DNA of 64,000 nt from assembly GCA_023614405.1 (NCBI GenBank), contig CM042684.1, positions 209,256,941-209,320,940 of the forward strand, given 5' to 3'. Source of the stretch: Avena insularis. Lineage: Eukaryota > Streptophyta > Magnoliopsida > Poales > Poaceae. Of the stretch, positions 1 to 10,245 are shown piece by piece (the first letter of the stretch is position 1; every line of letters begins with the position of its first letter). The notes beneath the pieces were generated by a model that was not told the origin of the DNA, did no database searches, and worked only from the letters and a program-made list of their open reading frames with translations. The position numbers and the translations under genes are program-made.

Positions 1-633
1 ATGAAGGACATTGTCTCGAATAAAAGGAAGATCCCTAATGAAGAAATCTCTACTTTGCTTGCTAATTATTCTTTCAATGGTAAGGTTCCTAAGAAACTTG
101 GAGACCCAGGGATTCCAACTATCCCTTGCTCTATTAAGAACAATTATGTTAGAACTGCTTTGTGTGATTTGGGAGCTGGAGTTAGTGTTATGCCTTTCTC
201 TCTCTATAAGAGGCTTCAGCTTGAAAAATTGATACCAACTGATATATCTTTGCAAATGGCTAATAAATCTACCACTATTCCCGTGGGTATATGTGAGGAT
301 GTACCTGTTCAGGTGGCTCACAATTGCTTGATATTAACTGATTTTGTTGTGCTTGAAATGCCTAAAGATGATAATATGTCTATTATTCTTGGGAGACCTT
401 TTCTTAATACTATAGGAGCTGTTATTAATTGTAATCAAGGAAAGGTGACCTTGAATGTTAATGACAAGGAACATACTGTCTATTTCCCCCAGAAGATTGA
501 AAGGACTTATGGTCTGAATTCAATTGAACATGTTGAAGGCATTCAAGTTAGAGAAATATATTGTCTCATACCAAGAGAAAAATTTGAAACTATTATGATT
601 GGGACCATTGCTATCAAGGTTAAGGTAACATAA
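1..633 (+). CDS. retropepsin-like aspartic protease domain, C-terminal part of a Gag-protease ORF (partial)
   Basis: This is the C-terminal 210 residues of a Gag-protease polyprotein entering from the left edge; the ATG at position 1 is only the window start. The catalytic loop ALCDLGAGVSVMP is near residues 53-65 (Asp at about 56). The flap-side strand IILGRPFLNT is near residues 128-137, as in plant Ty3/gypsy retropepsins. The domain would process the particle polyprotein. It is in frame without stops to the TAA at 631-633. No reverse transcriptase follows it, which fits a non-autonomous element. The same fold is seen in RLG-5 and RLG-7, where the loops read DLGAS and DLDSS. Confidence 0.85.
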   Translation: MKDIVSNKRKIPNEEISTLLANYSFNGKVPKKLGDPGIPTIPCSIKNNYVRTALCDLGAGVSVMPFSLYKRLQLEKLIPTDISLQMANKSTTIPVGICEDVPVQVAHNCLILTDFVVLEMPKDDNMSIILGRPFLNTIGAVINCNQGKVTLNVNDKEHTVYFPQKIERTYGLNSIEHVEGIQVREIYCLIPREKFETIMIGTIAIKVKVT

Positions 634-1189
634 TCATTAGTGGAGTACAAAGTTTTGTCTCATATGCAATTGTTTTGGTAGCAAGACTTGATCAACCTTT
701 GCATTTTAGTTTTTGCTTTCGTTTAGTTTTCTTTGTGTTGTTAGTTGCTTGCATGCTAGAACTTCCGTAGTTCTAGCCTTGTTTTGTCCTTGCATCATGT
801 TTCCAAAAAAATATGTCTGTCAGAAAAATCATTCTTCTATTTCTGAAAAAAGCCAAAAAATAAAGTATCTTGAAAAATTCCAGAAAATTCATATTAAATT
901 TTTACGTGAAAAAAGGGGCAGAGGAGTACCTGGTAGGTACCAGGGGGCCCACCAGGAAGGCACACCATGTGGTGGCGCGACCAGCCCTGGGTGGCGCCAT
1001 GCCCTGGTGTGGGCCACCCCTGCCCCCCACCAACTCTCTCACCTGCCACTTTCTTCTCTCTCCCGAGTAAGCTCCAGTTCATAGCTCAAAATCGCGTTCT
1101 TTCTGTGCTTGCTCTCGATTTCTTCGATCTCCTTGCTCAGCCCATCTTTCTTGCTGAAATTTGGAGCATTTGTTCCCTGAATACCAAGC
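634..1189 (+). other. spacer between protease ORF and ATHILA-like ORF
   Basis: No reading frame of note. The stretch is T-rich at first, then GC-rich around 905-1070 with several CCAGG/CCACC-rich runs. It probably serves as the untranslated leader or intron region for the downstream ORF. I see no recognisable splice-site pair. Confidence 0.5.
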
Positions 1190-2302
1190 ATGAAAAACCA
1201 TACTTTTGGAGAGATATTTGAGAGTGATGCACCTAGGAGGTCGAGGCCCTCAAGAACAGCCTCTCAAGCTAGGGCATCATACAATGAAGATCTCATTGCA
1301 ACTCGTATTGGTAGTGAAAGGGATGATGGGGATGCTCACCCATCCTCTTTTCCTTATTTTACCTTCTTACAAGCTGCAGGTATTCTTGATGATTTCTTGC
1401 TACTGATTGAGAGGGTTGGTTTGACCTCATATATGCAAGATGAGAGTGCGCAATATGCTATGCTCACCAAAACTTTTGTTGAGAGCTTCTCATTTACTAA
1501 CACACCCTATCAATCTACTATCTCTTTTAAAATCTATGATATGCCCTTGACCATGCATTTGGAGAGATTTTGCAGTATTATAGGTGTGCATATGACAGGG
1601 ACAGTGAAGAAAATTCAAGGGCGACCCGCTGATTTGTTGGAGCTTTACCGAGGGGTGACCAATGATGATGACCGCGTAGCGTAGCGCGGAAAGATAAGAA
1701 ATATCCAACTCCCTGCTCTTAGATACTTTGCATATTATCTTGCTACTAGTGTATTGGGTAGGGAGAACACTAGTAATATCTCCAACTATCATTTAGCATT
1801 CCTTGCTGCTGTGCTTAACAATGATACTCGGTACAATCTTGGCTCGCTTATTGCTCGCCGCCTAGCTGCTAGGGGGCCTATCTATGGGGGCATCATTGCC
1901 TCGCGTGTAGTCAATGCATTAGGTCTTTCGGTGGATCCCGATGATGCTATGCTAGCACCACAGAGGCTTGACCTTGTTGCCATGAAAACTCATCACTTTG
2001 TCACTGCTACCTATGATTTGAACAATCTAGTATATAGGATGCTTTTCACAGATGGGGATGAAAGGGAGATCCTTTTGCCACAGCCTGCTTTGTTTAGTGT
2101 TGACAGGAGACCGTGGTCGCGCTCCAAGGAGGAGGTGGATGAGTAGCTTCGCTTGATGGGTTTCCATGAGTAGCACCAGGTGGATGTGCCCTCCTATGAT
2201 TACTCCGCACATTACGGAGGGACATACTCGATCTCGCACCAGGACGAGGGTACCTCCTCGTCGTACCACGGTGACACTTCATCTTGGCCAGCTTGGGATT
2301 GA
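1190..2302 (+). pseudogene. ATHILA-domain (retrotransposon ORF-1 type) protein, broken by in-frame stops
   Basis: One frame runs from the ATG at 1190 to a TGA at 2300-2302 and is interrupted by three TAG codons (1682-1684, 2144-2146 and one near 2171). The translated segments resemble the ATHILA ORF-1 family of plant retrotransposons. They contain motifs such as LPALRYFAYYLATSV and NISNYHLAFLAAVL, and the C-terminal part is Tyr/Ser/His-rich. The role of these proteins is not established; they are typical of Athila-lineage and related non-autonomous grass elements. RLG-5 carries an unbroken relative at 41204-42331. All three stops being TAG is compatible with C-to-T decay of glutamine codons, but this is inference. 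Confidence 0.7.
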
Positions 2303-2320
2303 TACCCACTTAGGCCAAAA

Positions 2321-2340
2321 GCCTAAGCTTGGGGGGAGGT
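2321..2340 (+). promoter_or_regulatory. internal polypurine-tract-like motif (copy 1 in RLG-1)
   Basis: The 16-mer AAGCTTGGGGGGAGGT at 2325-2340 lies just after the ATHILA-like ORF. It recurs exactly at 4581-4596, against the 3' LTR. A central polypurine tract is the obvious reading, but no function is shown by sequence alone. Confidence 0.55.
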
Positions 2341-4580
2341 ACGCCGACACCGCACTCATCTCCATATCATGTTGCATCGGTACTTTGTATATTCATGTTT
2401 TCGTTCTCTTTTTAGTTTTTGTTCTTCTTTGCTTTTGCTTTCTAAAAACACAAAAAGACCAAAAATATTTTTGTTGTTTCTCTTTGGTTTGCTTCTTCTT
2501 TTTGCCTTGGTTTGTTTTTCCTTTTTGCTTTGTTTGAACTATTCGAAAAATCCAAAAAGATTTTTCTTTGTTTGTTTTTCCCTTTTGGTTATTGTCTAAA
2601 AATCGAAAACACCAAAAATATTTGTCGTTCTTCTTTGGTTTTTGCGAGTTTGCTACAGGGTTCGGCAGTTCTTAGTGGAATATTGGTTTCATATTATTAT
2701 TCAAGCCACACAAGTGAAGAGCAATAATGAGGATAAATGACAACTTGAGGCATGGTAAGAGGCTGGTAACAAACTCTATTTGTTTTCATTTTTGAACATA
2801 TACTCATCACTGTGGGCATGCTTAGTCCGTTCATGTAGAGTGTATGTTTTCTTTGGATGCTTAGTAGTTCTTGCTTTCTTATGATTAGCTCCAGCTCGCT
2901 AATAGTTTGTAGCATGTCTTATGAATGTTTTCTTGCATTGCTCTATTCATAAATTGGTATGACACCATGGTATCCTCCTCTGAATGTTTCATTTGAATTG
3001 ACTTGGCACATGCTCACGCATGCACATGACTGTAATAATCAGTTAAGCCTTGATGGATTATTTTGCCTTGAGGATCTTGAATCACTTTCATGCCATGAGT
3101 AGTCTTGTTTTGTTGCAAGCATGATAATGACAGCTATTGCTCTCTCGTTTGTCTCTCCCTTACTATTGCTAGCCTTCACTTCCACTGAGTGCTTTACTCA
3201 AGTTTCCAACTTCCTAAACCAAATATTTCCAAAGTGTCCACCATACCTACCTATTAGCATCATTTGCTACTTCCGTCCATATTTAATATGCCTTGTTTTC
3301 TTCTGAATAAATGTTTGCTTGTTATGGGAAAACTAGTTAGTAAAGCTCTCACGAACTTGATGGCACACTTTATTTCCTGCACTTAATAAACCTGAACCAT
3401 TGTGAACTCTCCATGAAAGTTATATGCTTGCAAATTATAGGCTGGGGATTAGCAGAACCGTGCTATCACGGGGAACGCTTTCAACACTTGTAAATATATA
3501 CCCAGTTGATACCTTGCTCTTTTGTTTGCGGATGTCGTCGGTGTGAAATAAAAGGGGAGCTTGTAAGTCCATGGAGTTATGTATGTGTGTTAGAGAAACG
3601 CCTGGGCCGCTGGTCTAATCCATGCTGACATGGTGAAAACCTGCAGCGTAACCATAATGATATCTATGAAGCATTCTTCTTATAAAAAAATAGAGAGATA
3701 GCTATTGAGAAAAAGAAAAAAAGAGATTTATGAAAAGAGGAAAGAGAGAAAAAGCACCATTTTCCCATGGTAAATAAGAAGATTGCTGAGATACTCATTG
3801 TCTGCTTGCCTTGTCATTTTGATATGGGGATTCTTCCGTATCATCGGGCAAGGGGTACCCCGTTGGCGGTTCTCAATGATACGCACATACTTACGATGAC
3901 AAGAACTTACCGGTAACTAAAGTTGAGTAGCATGAGGAGCGACCCTCGTACTCAAGGGACTTGGGATCTTCAGTTTATAGTCTATCAAGCATATAACTCA
4001 GATTGGACCTCACTTTCACCTTAACCACATTAAAGATGATTATGATAGGGGCAATGAGAGCTCAAAGCTAACGAGTACCATACTTCCAGCATTTGGAAGC
4101 CTTTCAAAATTATTCAAAACCTTTTTCTTCTACTTGTTGAGTCTCCGCATATTCTTTGAGCACCTTCTTGAGAGCATAGTTGTCATTCTTTGTGTTTGCT
4201 CCATTACTTGATTATTTGTGTTATGACTTTGATGCTTGTATCCTTGATATCTTTCCTTCTAGTCATCACTTGAACTTCAGAGGTGCCTTGATATTCATAA
4301 TCAAAGGGCAAGCGAGATACCACTCTATCATACCTTTTTATGAGCATTGTAATGTTGCTTATGTTTGTGCTTCATGCTACTTATTATTCTTGAGTTGGAA
4401 TCTCTTCATAGCTTGCAATGACTATTAAGTAGACTCAGTTGCATACTCTTTATTATGAACTGTCTGAGTAGATGATAACATTGCTGAGAATATTTACATC
4501 ATATGAAGAAAATGTGTTCGTGAAAGTTCTTTTATCGCACTCAGTTTTCAACTGAATTGCTTGAGGACAAGCAATAAGCT
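2341..4580 (+). other. long non-coding 3' region of RLG-1
   Basis: No credible coding frame. At 2390-2650 there are repeated T-rich blocks alternating with short A-rich strings. From about 3130 onward the sequence is clearly homologous to the corresponding part of RLG-7 (minus strand, about 57200-58700), including the conserved block annotated separately. Other shared pieces are around 3780-4060 (a GGGCAAGGGGTACCCCG-type segment) and 4140-4580, next to the polypurine tract. Confidence 0.7.
3425..3690 (+). ncRNA. conserved non-coding block with predicted hairpins (RLG-1 copy)
   Basis: This stretch is nearly identical to the minus strand of RLG-7 around 58140-58400 although the two elements have different LTRs. 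About 105 bases (roughly 3552-3660) show only two mismatches by eye. Hairpins seen: CCGTG/CACGG with a 4-base loop at 3458-3471; CCATG/CATGG with loop CTGA at 3620-3633; and an enclosing pair CGCTG (3608-3612) with CAGCG (3644-3648). In RLG-7 the first stem reads CCATG/CATGG, a paired change that keeps base pairing. Possible roles are RNA packaging, trans-recognition or priming; none is proven. It is not a known ribozyme core that I can recognise. Confidence 0.45.
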
Positions 4581-4595
4581 AAGCTTGGGGGGAGG
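4581..4595 (+). promoter_or_regulatory. polypurine tract of RLG-1
   Basis: A purine run directly before the TG of the 3' LTR; it would prime plus-strand DNA synthesis. Confidence 0.85.
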
Positions 4596-5974
4596 TGATA
4601 CGTCCAAAACGTATCTACTTTCCCGAACACTTTTGCTATTGTTTCTCCTCTATACTTGTGTGATTTGGATGCAACTAATGTGGACTGACGCTGTTTTCAG
4701 CAGAATAGCCTTGGTGTCTACTTTTTGTGCAGAAAACCAACTATCAGGAAAAATCCCGGAAAATATGCCAAAAATCCTATTTCACCCGAAGACTCCAGGA
4801 GCCAGAATACGAGACGAAGAAGAGCCAGGGGTGGCCACAACACCTGGTGGCGCGGGCCAGGCCAGGCCACGCCAGGGGGTGGTGTGGGCCCCCCAGGCAC
4901 CCCCTCGGCCTCTCTCTTCGCCTATAAGGAGCCTTCTGACCTAAAAACTTCAGGGGATTCGACGTTTTTCCAGAAGGAGTTCCACTCCGCTGCCACCACC
5001 AGATTCCACGAAACAGCACCAGAAACTCCGTTCGCACCACGGACGGGAATTGGAGGAGATCATTGCCATCATCATCACCATCGCTTCTCCATCGACCATC
5101 CATGTTTCCCCCATCTATGAGTGAGTAATCCCCCGCCGTAGGCTATGGGGATGGTAGGGATTGGATGAGATCGTTCATGTAATGGCATCAGATTGTTAGG
5201 GCATGGTGCCTAGTATCTTTTATTAGTGCTTTATGACTTTGTTGCGACTTGTTGTGCTTAATGCTTGTCACTAGGGCCCGAGTGCCATGATTTCAGATCT
5301 GAACATGTTATTGATTCATTATGATAGTATTGTTTTGGGTCTTACCTGCAAGTTGTATACACACGTTGTTGTCCGGAACCTATGGCCCCGGCGATGTAAA
5401 TCGGGATAACCGGAAGGGAAAGGCTTTGATGTGAGGATCACATGTGTTCACGGAGTGTTAATGCTTTGCTCCGGTGCTCTATTAAAAGGAGCACCTTAAT
5501 TGCCAGTAGTTCCCTAGAGGCCCCGCTGCAAACGGGTCGGGACAAAAGATGTTGTGCAAGTTCTCATTGCAAGCACGTATGACTATATATGGAACACATG
5601 CCTAGGATTGTCTAGTACTTGGATGCTTTATCTTATTTATCTGCAATTGCCCTATGTTCTGATTGCTATGTGAATTGTCTTGTCCATGCAACACCCGTCC
5701 ATCCATCCCTATGCCTACCGCACTCGAATCCCACTGTTTACTGCTTTTGTTACTACTGTCTTTGCTTTACTACTGCTGTTACTTTGCTATTCCTACTACA
5801 AAACTGTTGCTACTGATAAACTGCTGTGAGCAAGATTGTTTCTAGGTGCAGCTGAATTGACAACTCGGTTGTTAAGGCTTATAAATATTCTTTGGCTCCC
5901 CTTGTGTCGAATCAACAAATTGGGTTTCACTTCCCTCGAAAATACTGCGATACACCCCCTATACTTGTGGGTCA
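4596..5974 (+). repeat. 3' LTR of RLG-1 (1379 bp)
   Basis: It starts TGATACGTCC right after the polypurine tract and ends ACTTGTGGGTCA, giving TG...CA ends. The opening bases form a short palindrome (gatacgt...acgtatc), as in many Pooideae Athila/Sabrina-like LTRs. A TATA-like box (cctataagg) is near 4919-4927, and GC-rich U3 sequence precedes it. There is no second LTR in the window, so the age cannot be estimated. Confidence 0.85.
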
Positions 5975-7351
5975 CCAATGAGCAAGCGCAAGCCTACCAC
6001 TACAAGCAAAGGATACAAGAGCATGTACCCGGTGACGCTCGGCGCGGCGGCCATAGCTCTTGGGCGGCAACTTTTCTTCGCGGCGCCTCCGGCTGGGGCA
6101 ATGTTGGTCGAGGCGGCCCGCTTCCCCCTGGCCCTGGGTGCGGCGGCTTTAGACGGATCCACATCCTTGCCATGCGCGGCTGCTTCAACACGCAGACAAA
6201 ATATCAAGTTTATGGCTAACACAAGAGGAGCGAGGTAGACAAGGACAAGGAAAGGTTACTCACTGGGGGGAACTCGTAGCCCTCGTCAGCCTGGGTGGGA
6301 AACCGATCCGGCTCCATCTACGGGTACTTCAAAGGCTTGAAGTCCGTAGAAAAGAGAGGGAGCTCACCGTCCCCCATGCCGTCCTCCGCTAGCTATGTCG
6401 TAAAGAGCTACTCAACATGGGAAGATAAGAAGAACGAAAAAAAATTCCTCGAGAAAAATTCACCCGGATAAGAAGGGGAGAGGCTTACCTTCGGCGGCAA
6501 CCGGCCACGGTGGTACGGCTGACAGGAGAACTCCCAGTCCTCCGCCATCGTCTCCTTCGAGATGGCGGCGAGCCATTCGCGAAGGGCCACGAACAGGACA
6601 TCTAGTCGGGAGACCCGGGTGGGATCCAAATGGCCGAGACGTGGCACATCTTGTGCGACTGTTGCTACAGCGGGAGCATGCGGCTTGCCATCTAGGACAG
6701 CAGAATGTCCTGGGTGGTGAGCCGCTCCTTCTCCACCAACACTGCCAGCCAGGCGGCCATCTGGTCGATATCCGCCTGGGCGCCGAAGTTCTGGACGGAC
6801 TAGGCCTTCCGGGTGGAGGGGACGTTCGTGAAGATCGGGATCTTGATCCAGTCGACCTCGGTGGTGTTGCGCACGTAGAAGTACAAGCGCTGGCATAGCT
6901 TGATGGTGTCCGGGAGGTCCAGCCATGGCATCACCGTCGACGGCGACGGGTAGATGGCGCAGCAGCCCACCCTTCCCCGCCACCTGGACCTCAAAGTGAA
7001 ATAACTTCAAGAAGTTCGCCGTGTCGGGGGAACACCGAGGTAGGCCTCGTAGCAGGCCGCGTGGTGCGACAGCATCGCCACGGTGTTGGCCCCCAGATGA
7101 TGGAGCTGGGGGTTGAAGGAGACGAGAAGCTCCAGGACAAACCTGCTCAGCTGCAGCCCGAGTCCACGGGCGAAGTGGGCGAGGAAGACGACGACCTCGC
7201 CGGGACGGGGGTTGGGCACCCGCTGCTTCACCAGGTGTTCCAGCGGGAGGAATTTCCCCCGCCGGGACTTTTGCACGAGCTCCTCGGTCACATAGGAGCC
7301 GCACCACCTGCCGGCCTGCTCTGGCAGCATCCTGTCCGTGGCGGCGGCCAT
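5975..7351 (-). pseudogene. antisense Transposase_28-like (putative gypsy-type transposon) gene, degenerate
   Basis: The start is an ATG at 7351 (MAAATDRMLPEQ...). Exon 1 contains a segment such as FNPQLHHLGANTVAMLSHHA followed by CYEAYLGV, matching the layout of the N-terminal domain in the RLG-3 copy (HPFFRGLLCFYGLQLHQLTP). The frame then shifts near 7005 and continues in another frame (6800-6994) with stops. A donor-like site (AAG/GTAAGC) is at about 6489. Exon 2 is roughly 6269-6398 and contains a TAG. Exon 3 starts near 6191 and is cut at 5975 by RLG-1. The protein's role in the element is unknown. It is shorter and more decayed than the RLG-3 gene. Confidence 0.6.
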
Positions 7352-8058
7352 GTTGGAGAAGTGCGGGCCCGTCGTCACGACGGAAGAGGGCTGATGCCGG
7401 CGACCAAGAAACGGTGGTGCAAGCAAGAGAGAGAAGTCAGAACGCGAAGGAAGGTAGAAGCAGCGAGCGCGAGAAGATGAAGTGAGGGAGACCACTCCCC
7501 TGTGCCCCTATTTATCGAGGCAGAGGAAGTGCGACAACTGCCCCACCTCCCCACCACGTGGCAAGCAACTGCTCCACTTCCTCGTGACGCTTCGGTGCGG
7601 ATCGCATGCGCCAGCGTAGCCTCCATAGAAGATCCTGCAGGAGTTACTGCGGGAGGCAAACCGCACCCATGATCTCCGAGAAACCACAATGATGAAGGCA
7701 TGCGCGCAGTTACAAAAAACTACTGCGGCAGGCCAAGAGGTCAAACTAACGCGACGCGCGCCAAAAATGGCAGGCTCGGCTGATGCGAGCGATGACGATA
7801 GCTAAAAGGCAATCCATCTCCCTGCCGGATGCGGCAGCCGGTCCATGAAAATCACCACACACACCCTATGGGTGGGCCATCGGCTCCGTAGCCGGTAAAC
7901 CCTAGCCGAGAATCAACAAAGAATCTCAAGCCAGTAAAAGACAAGAATTACAAGACAAAACCAACAACAAGTTTCTACGTCGCCAATCATTTCAAACTCG
8001 ACCAATGAGAATGCAAGAACTTCTCCACGAAGCGAAGTCCCAACGCGCTCGGGACTAG
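7352..8058 (+). other. spacer between antisense gene and 3' LTR of RLG-2
   Basis: No coding frame supported. It holds the presumed promoter and 5' leader of the antisense gene and ends in a purine-containing stretch (CTCGGGACTAG) against the LTR, a weak polypurine tract. Confidence 0.45.
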
Positions 8059-8941
8059 TGTCGGGGGGATGACCCCAGGGTAGGCCAAGACAGGCTCAGC
8101 TCGCTGGCTCGAAGGAGCTCTGGCCGTTTGGGCCCAAAACAAGGAATCACAGCCGGGTGGAAATCTCCACCCGGTCCGCATTCAAATTTCCCTAGCTGGC
8201 CCGTCTAGCCGGGTAGCCAGATGAACTGGCTGGGAGGCCGCTCCTAGCCGGCTGCCTCGGATCCACTGGCCAAGGTACGGTGGAGGTGACGCTCCTCGCT
8301 GAGCGCATATCTGACCGGATAGGCTGGCTGGCCCGGTCGGCGCTACCAGACAACTAGGCCAAAGCTGGAGGCTGACGAGTAAAGCTCCGGCTGACGAATA
8401 AAGCTCCAGCTGACGGACAAAGAGCCGGCTGACGGATAAAGCGATGGCTGATGAGTAAAGCGAAGGCGCTAGACACTGTAGCACTGTCCCCTATACTGGA
8501 GGCTTGACTCGACCCGGGCCTACCGTTCAGGCCCATCCAATCGGCCCACTTTGTAAACCCAGATCCAAACAGTAAACCCTAGAGCCCACTTTGTAAGCTA
8601 CCTCTCCCAACCAGTATATAAGGGGGGTAGTACTAGGGTTCTAGGTAGACAATTACAAGTTAGAAGTTCTCTAGATTGGACAAGTTAAGTAGTTCCTCTT
8701 CTTCCTCTAGCTAGGAGCCACTAGCGAAACAGCTCAAGGAGCACATGTACTGGGCGTTCACCCCCTGATAGTAGATCCTTGCAGGAACAGGAGCGTTACC
8801 TCGACAAGAGGGCTCCAAACCTGGGTACATCATTGTGTTTGCACTATCTGTGCCCAACCCGTTGCGAGTAGCCACTAATAGCATCCTGATTGTCCCCTCT
8901 CATGCCATCCCTGATGCACTGCCGTGTTCCACACCACGACA
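8059..8941 (+). repeat. 3' LTR of RLG-2 (883 bp)
   Basis: It begins TGTCGGGGGGATGACCCC and ends ACACCACGACA (TG...CA). A TATA box (AGTATATAAGGGG) is at about 8612-8624, with a transcribed R/U5-like region after it, so the LTR reads on the plus strand. The middle contains short iterations of 'ctgacga(g/a)taaagc' at about 8375-8465. The 5 bp on the right are gacca. Confidence 0.7.
8375..8465 (+). repeat. short tandem iterations in the RLG-2 LTR
   Basis: Five to six degenerate copies of a 17-20 bp unit containing 'gctgacg(a/g)ataaagc', located upstream of the TATA box. Position suggests an enhancer-like U3 repeat; this is inference. Confidence 0.5.
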
Positions 8942-10245
8942 GACCACCTCTGAGTTCTCGCTCCAACAAAGAAGCGGAAGAAGCAAATCCTTCCAGAAAA
9001 AGCCATCGGGAACATGTAGTTCGATAATCTGAAGCCATGGGGAATATTCTGGGGGGAGAGAAATCCTTCACGAGGATGTGTGAGAGTGGAGGGGAGGCGG
9101 AAGCCCCCAAGGCTCCATCCGCATTGGCATGGTGGTGCCCCCATGTCTCCCTCCATAATGAGGTTTTTAATTTGAGGCCCCAAAGTTGAGATGCCAAGTC
9201 ATAGCGGTGCCAAAGTTGGTTGTAATTGGATCGCGTTACCTACAGTTGGCGTGCCAAATTCTTAGAGGGACTTTTTCAGCACGAATTCAACATAACATTT
9301 GAATACAAAATATCAGGCTAACACCCGTCAAGCTGCCCCTATCAGTTTTGGCTGTTATCTTGTTAGTTTTGACTGTTATATCGCTGTCGTCGTGGCTGCC
9401 ATGTTGACTTGAAGCACTGGCGCCTGCATCCATTCCTCGTCACGCATTCTTCTTCTTCCCCGGAGCAGCGATATTTGGTCGCGGCCATTGTGCGGAGCTG
9501 AGATGCCTTTTCCTTGGGGGGGTGAGATCCGGAAAGTTCGCCCTCACCATTCTGAATCAGAGCTCACTCTCCTCATTCTGAATCAGAGATCGCCATCACC
9601 ATGGATGCACCATGGCACGACACAGTGACGAGAATTCATTCCCGGAGGAGATGTATCACCATGCCAAACCTGCTCCTGTATCCGAGCTCGCCGTTGCCGT
9701 GGTCGCACCCACATCAACCACCGCATTTGGAAGTGCGCACAAGTGGGATCTGTCTCTTCTCGCGTAAATTGGCAATATTCATTCCTGGAGGAGGGGCATC
9801 ACACAAGTGAGATATGTCTCTTCTCGCGTAAAATCACCGTTTCACCTTTTTTGCTCGTTAATTGGCAGTTTTCAGAGTACCTTTTTCCTCTCTCGCTAAC
9901 AGTTATGTTTCTTTTTGCCCGAATTGGTAGCAAACCTAGAGCAGCTTCTCTCTTCAATCATTCCTTCCTTCTGTCCCTTGTTTTTGCCTGACTTGGTAGC
10001 AAATCTAGAGCAGCAAATCACACCGGCAGAATACATACATTCAGAAAATAAAAAAAATGTAGATATAGCTGTGTGCAGCTAAATAGGATATAGAGATAGA
10101 TAATAAGGGTGCTTAATGAGGTTTGATACATTCGCTGCTCAGTAGCCATCACACACAACATACAAAAACAAAAGAAGCTGCTTTACATCAGCAGCATCCA
10201 TAGACACGTTTAGCCCCTCCTGGTCTGCGGCTCCACCTCCTCCCT
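8942..10245. other. low-copy-looking sequence without a recognised gene
   Basis: No supported coding frame. Two short direct repeats are visible: 'gtctcttctcgcgtaaa' twice (about 9750 and 9814), and 'ttggtagcaaa(c/t)ctagagcagc' twice (about 9924 and 9991). These look like a locally duplicated leader of about 65 bp. No TIR or LTR structure was seen. Confidence 0.4.

Larger units (their letters stand above)
1..5974 (+). mobile_element. RLG-1: 3' part of a non-autonomous Athila-type LTR retrotransposon
   Basis: The visible order is a retropepsin-like ORF, an ATHILA-domain-like ORF, about 2.3 kb of non-coding DNA, a polypurine tract and a 3' LTR. The 5' LTR and Gag lie left of the window. No reverse transcriptase, RNase H or integrase is seen, and the protease-to-LTR interval is complete here, so the element probably relied on enzymes supplied in trans. 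The presumed target duplication on the right is the 5 bp after the LTR (ccaat, 5975-5979); its partner is outside the window. The element lies inside RLG-2, whose sequence resumes at 5975. Confidence 0.85.
5975..8941 (+). mobile_element. RLG-2: 3' end of a Tat-type Ty3/gypsy element, host of the RLG-1 insertion
   Basis: The visible parts are a degenerate antisense gene (minus strand, 5975-7351), a non-coding spacer and a 3' LTR. An antisense gene between pol and the 3' LTR is a known trait of Tat-lineage elements such as Grande. The pol region would lie left of RLG-1, outside the window. Confidence 0.65.

Noticed and set aside
3552..3660. Hammerhead or other self-cleaving ribozyme in the conserved block
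   Set aside because: CTGA and GAAA strings are present, but the helices needed between and around them are not in the right arrangement.
6641..7480. Plus-strand open frames in RLG-2 (6641-6898, 7061-7480)
   Set aside because: They are the complement of the decayed antisense gene; GC-rich codons keep the opposite strand open.
9601..9991. Short open frames near 9601-9991 as small genes
   Set aside because: Under 85 codons, no domain, and they lie over two local direct repeats.
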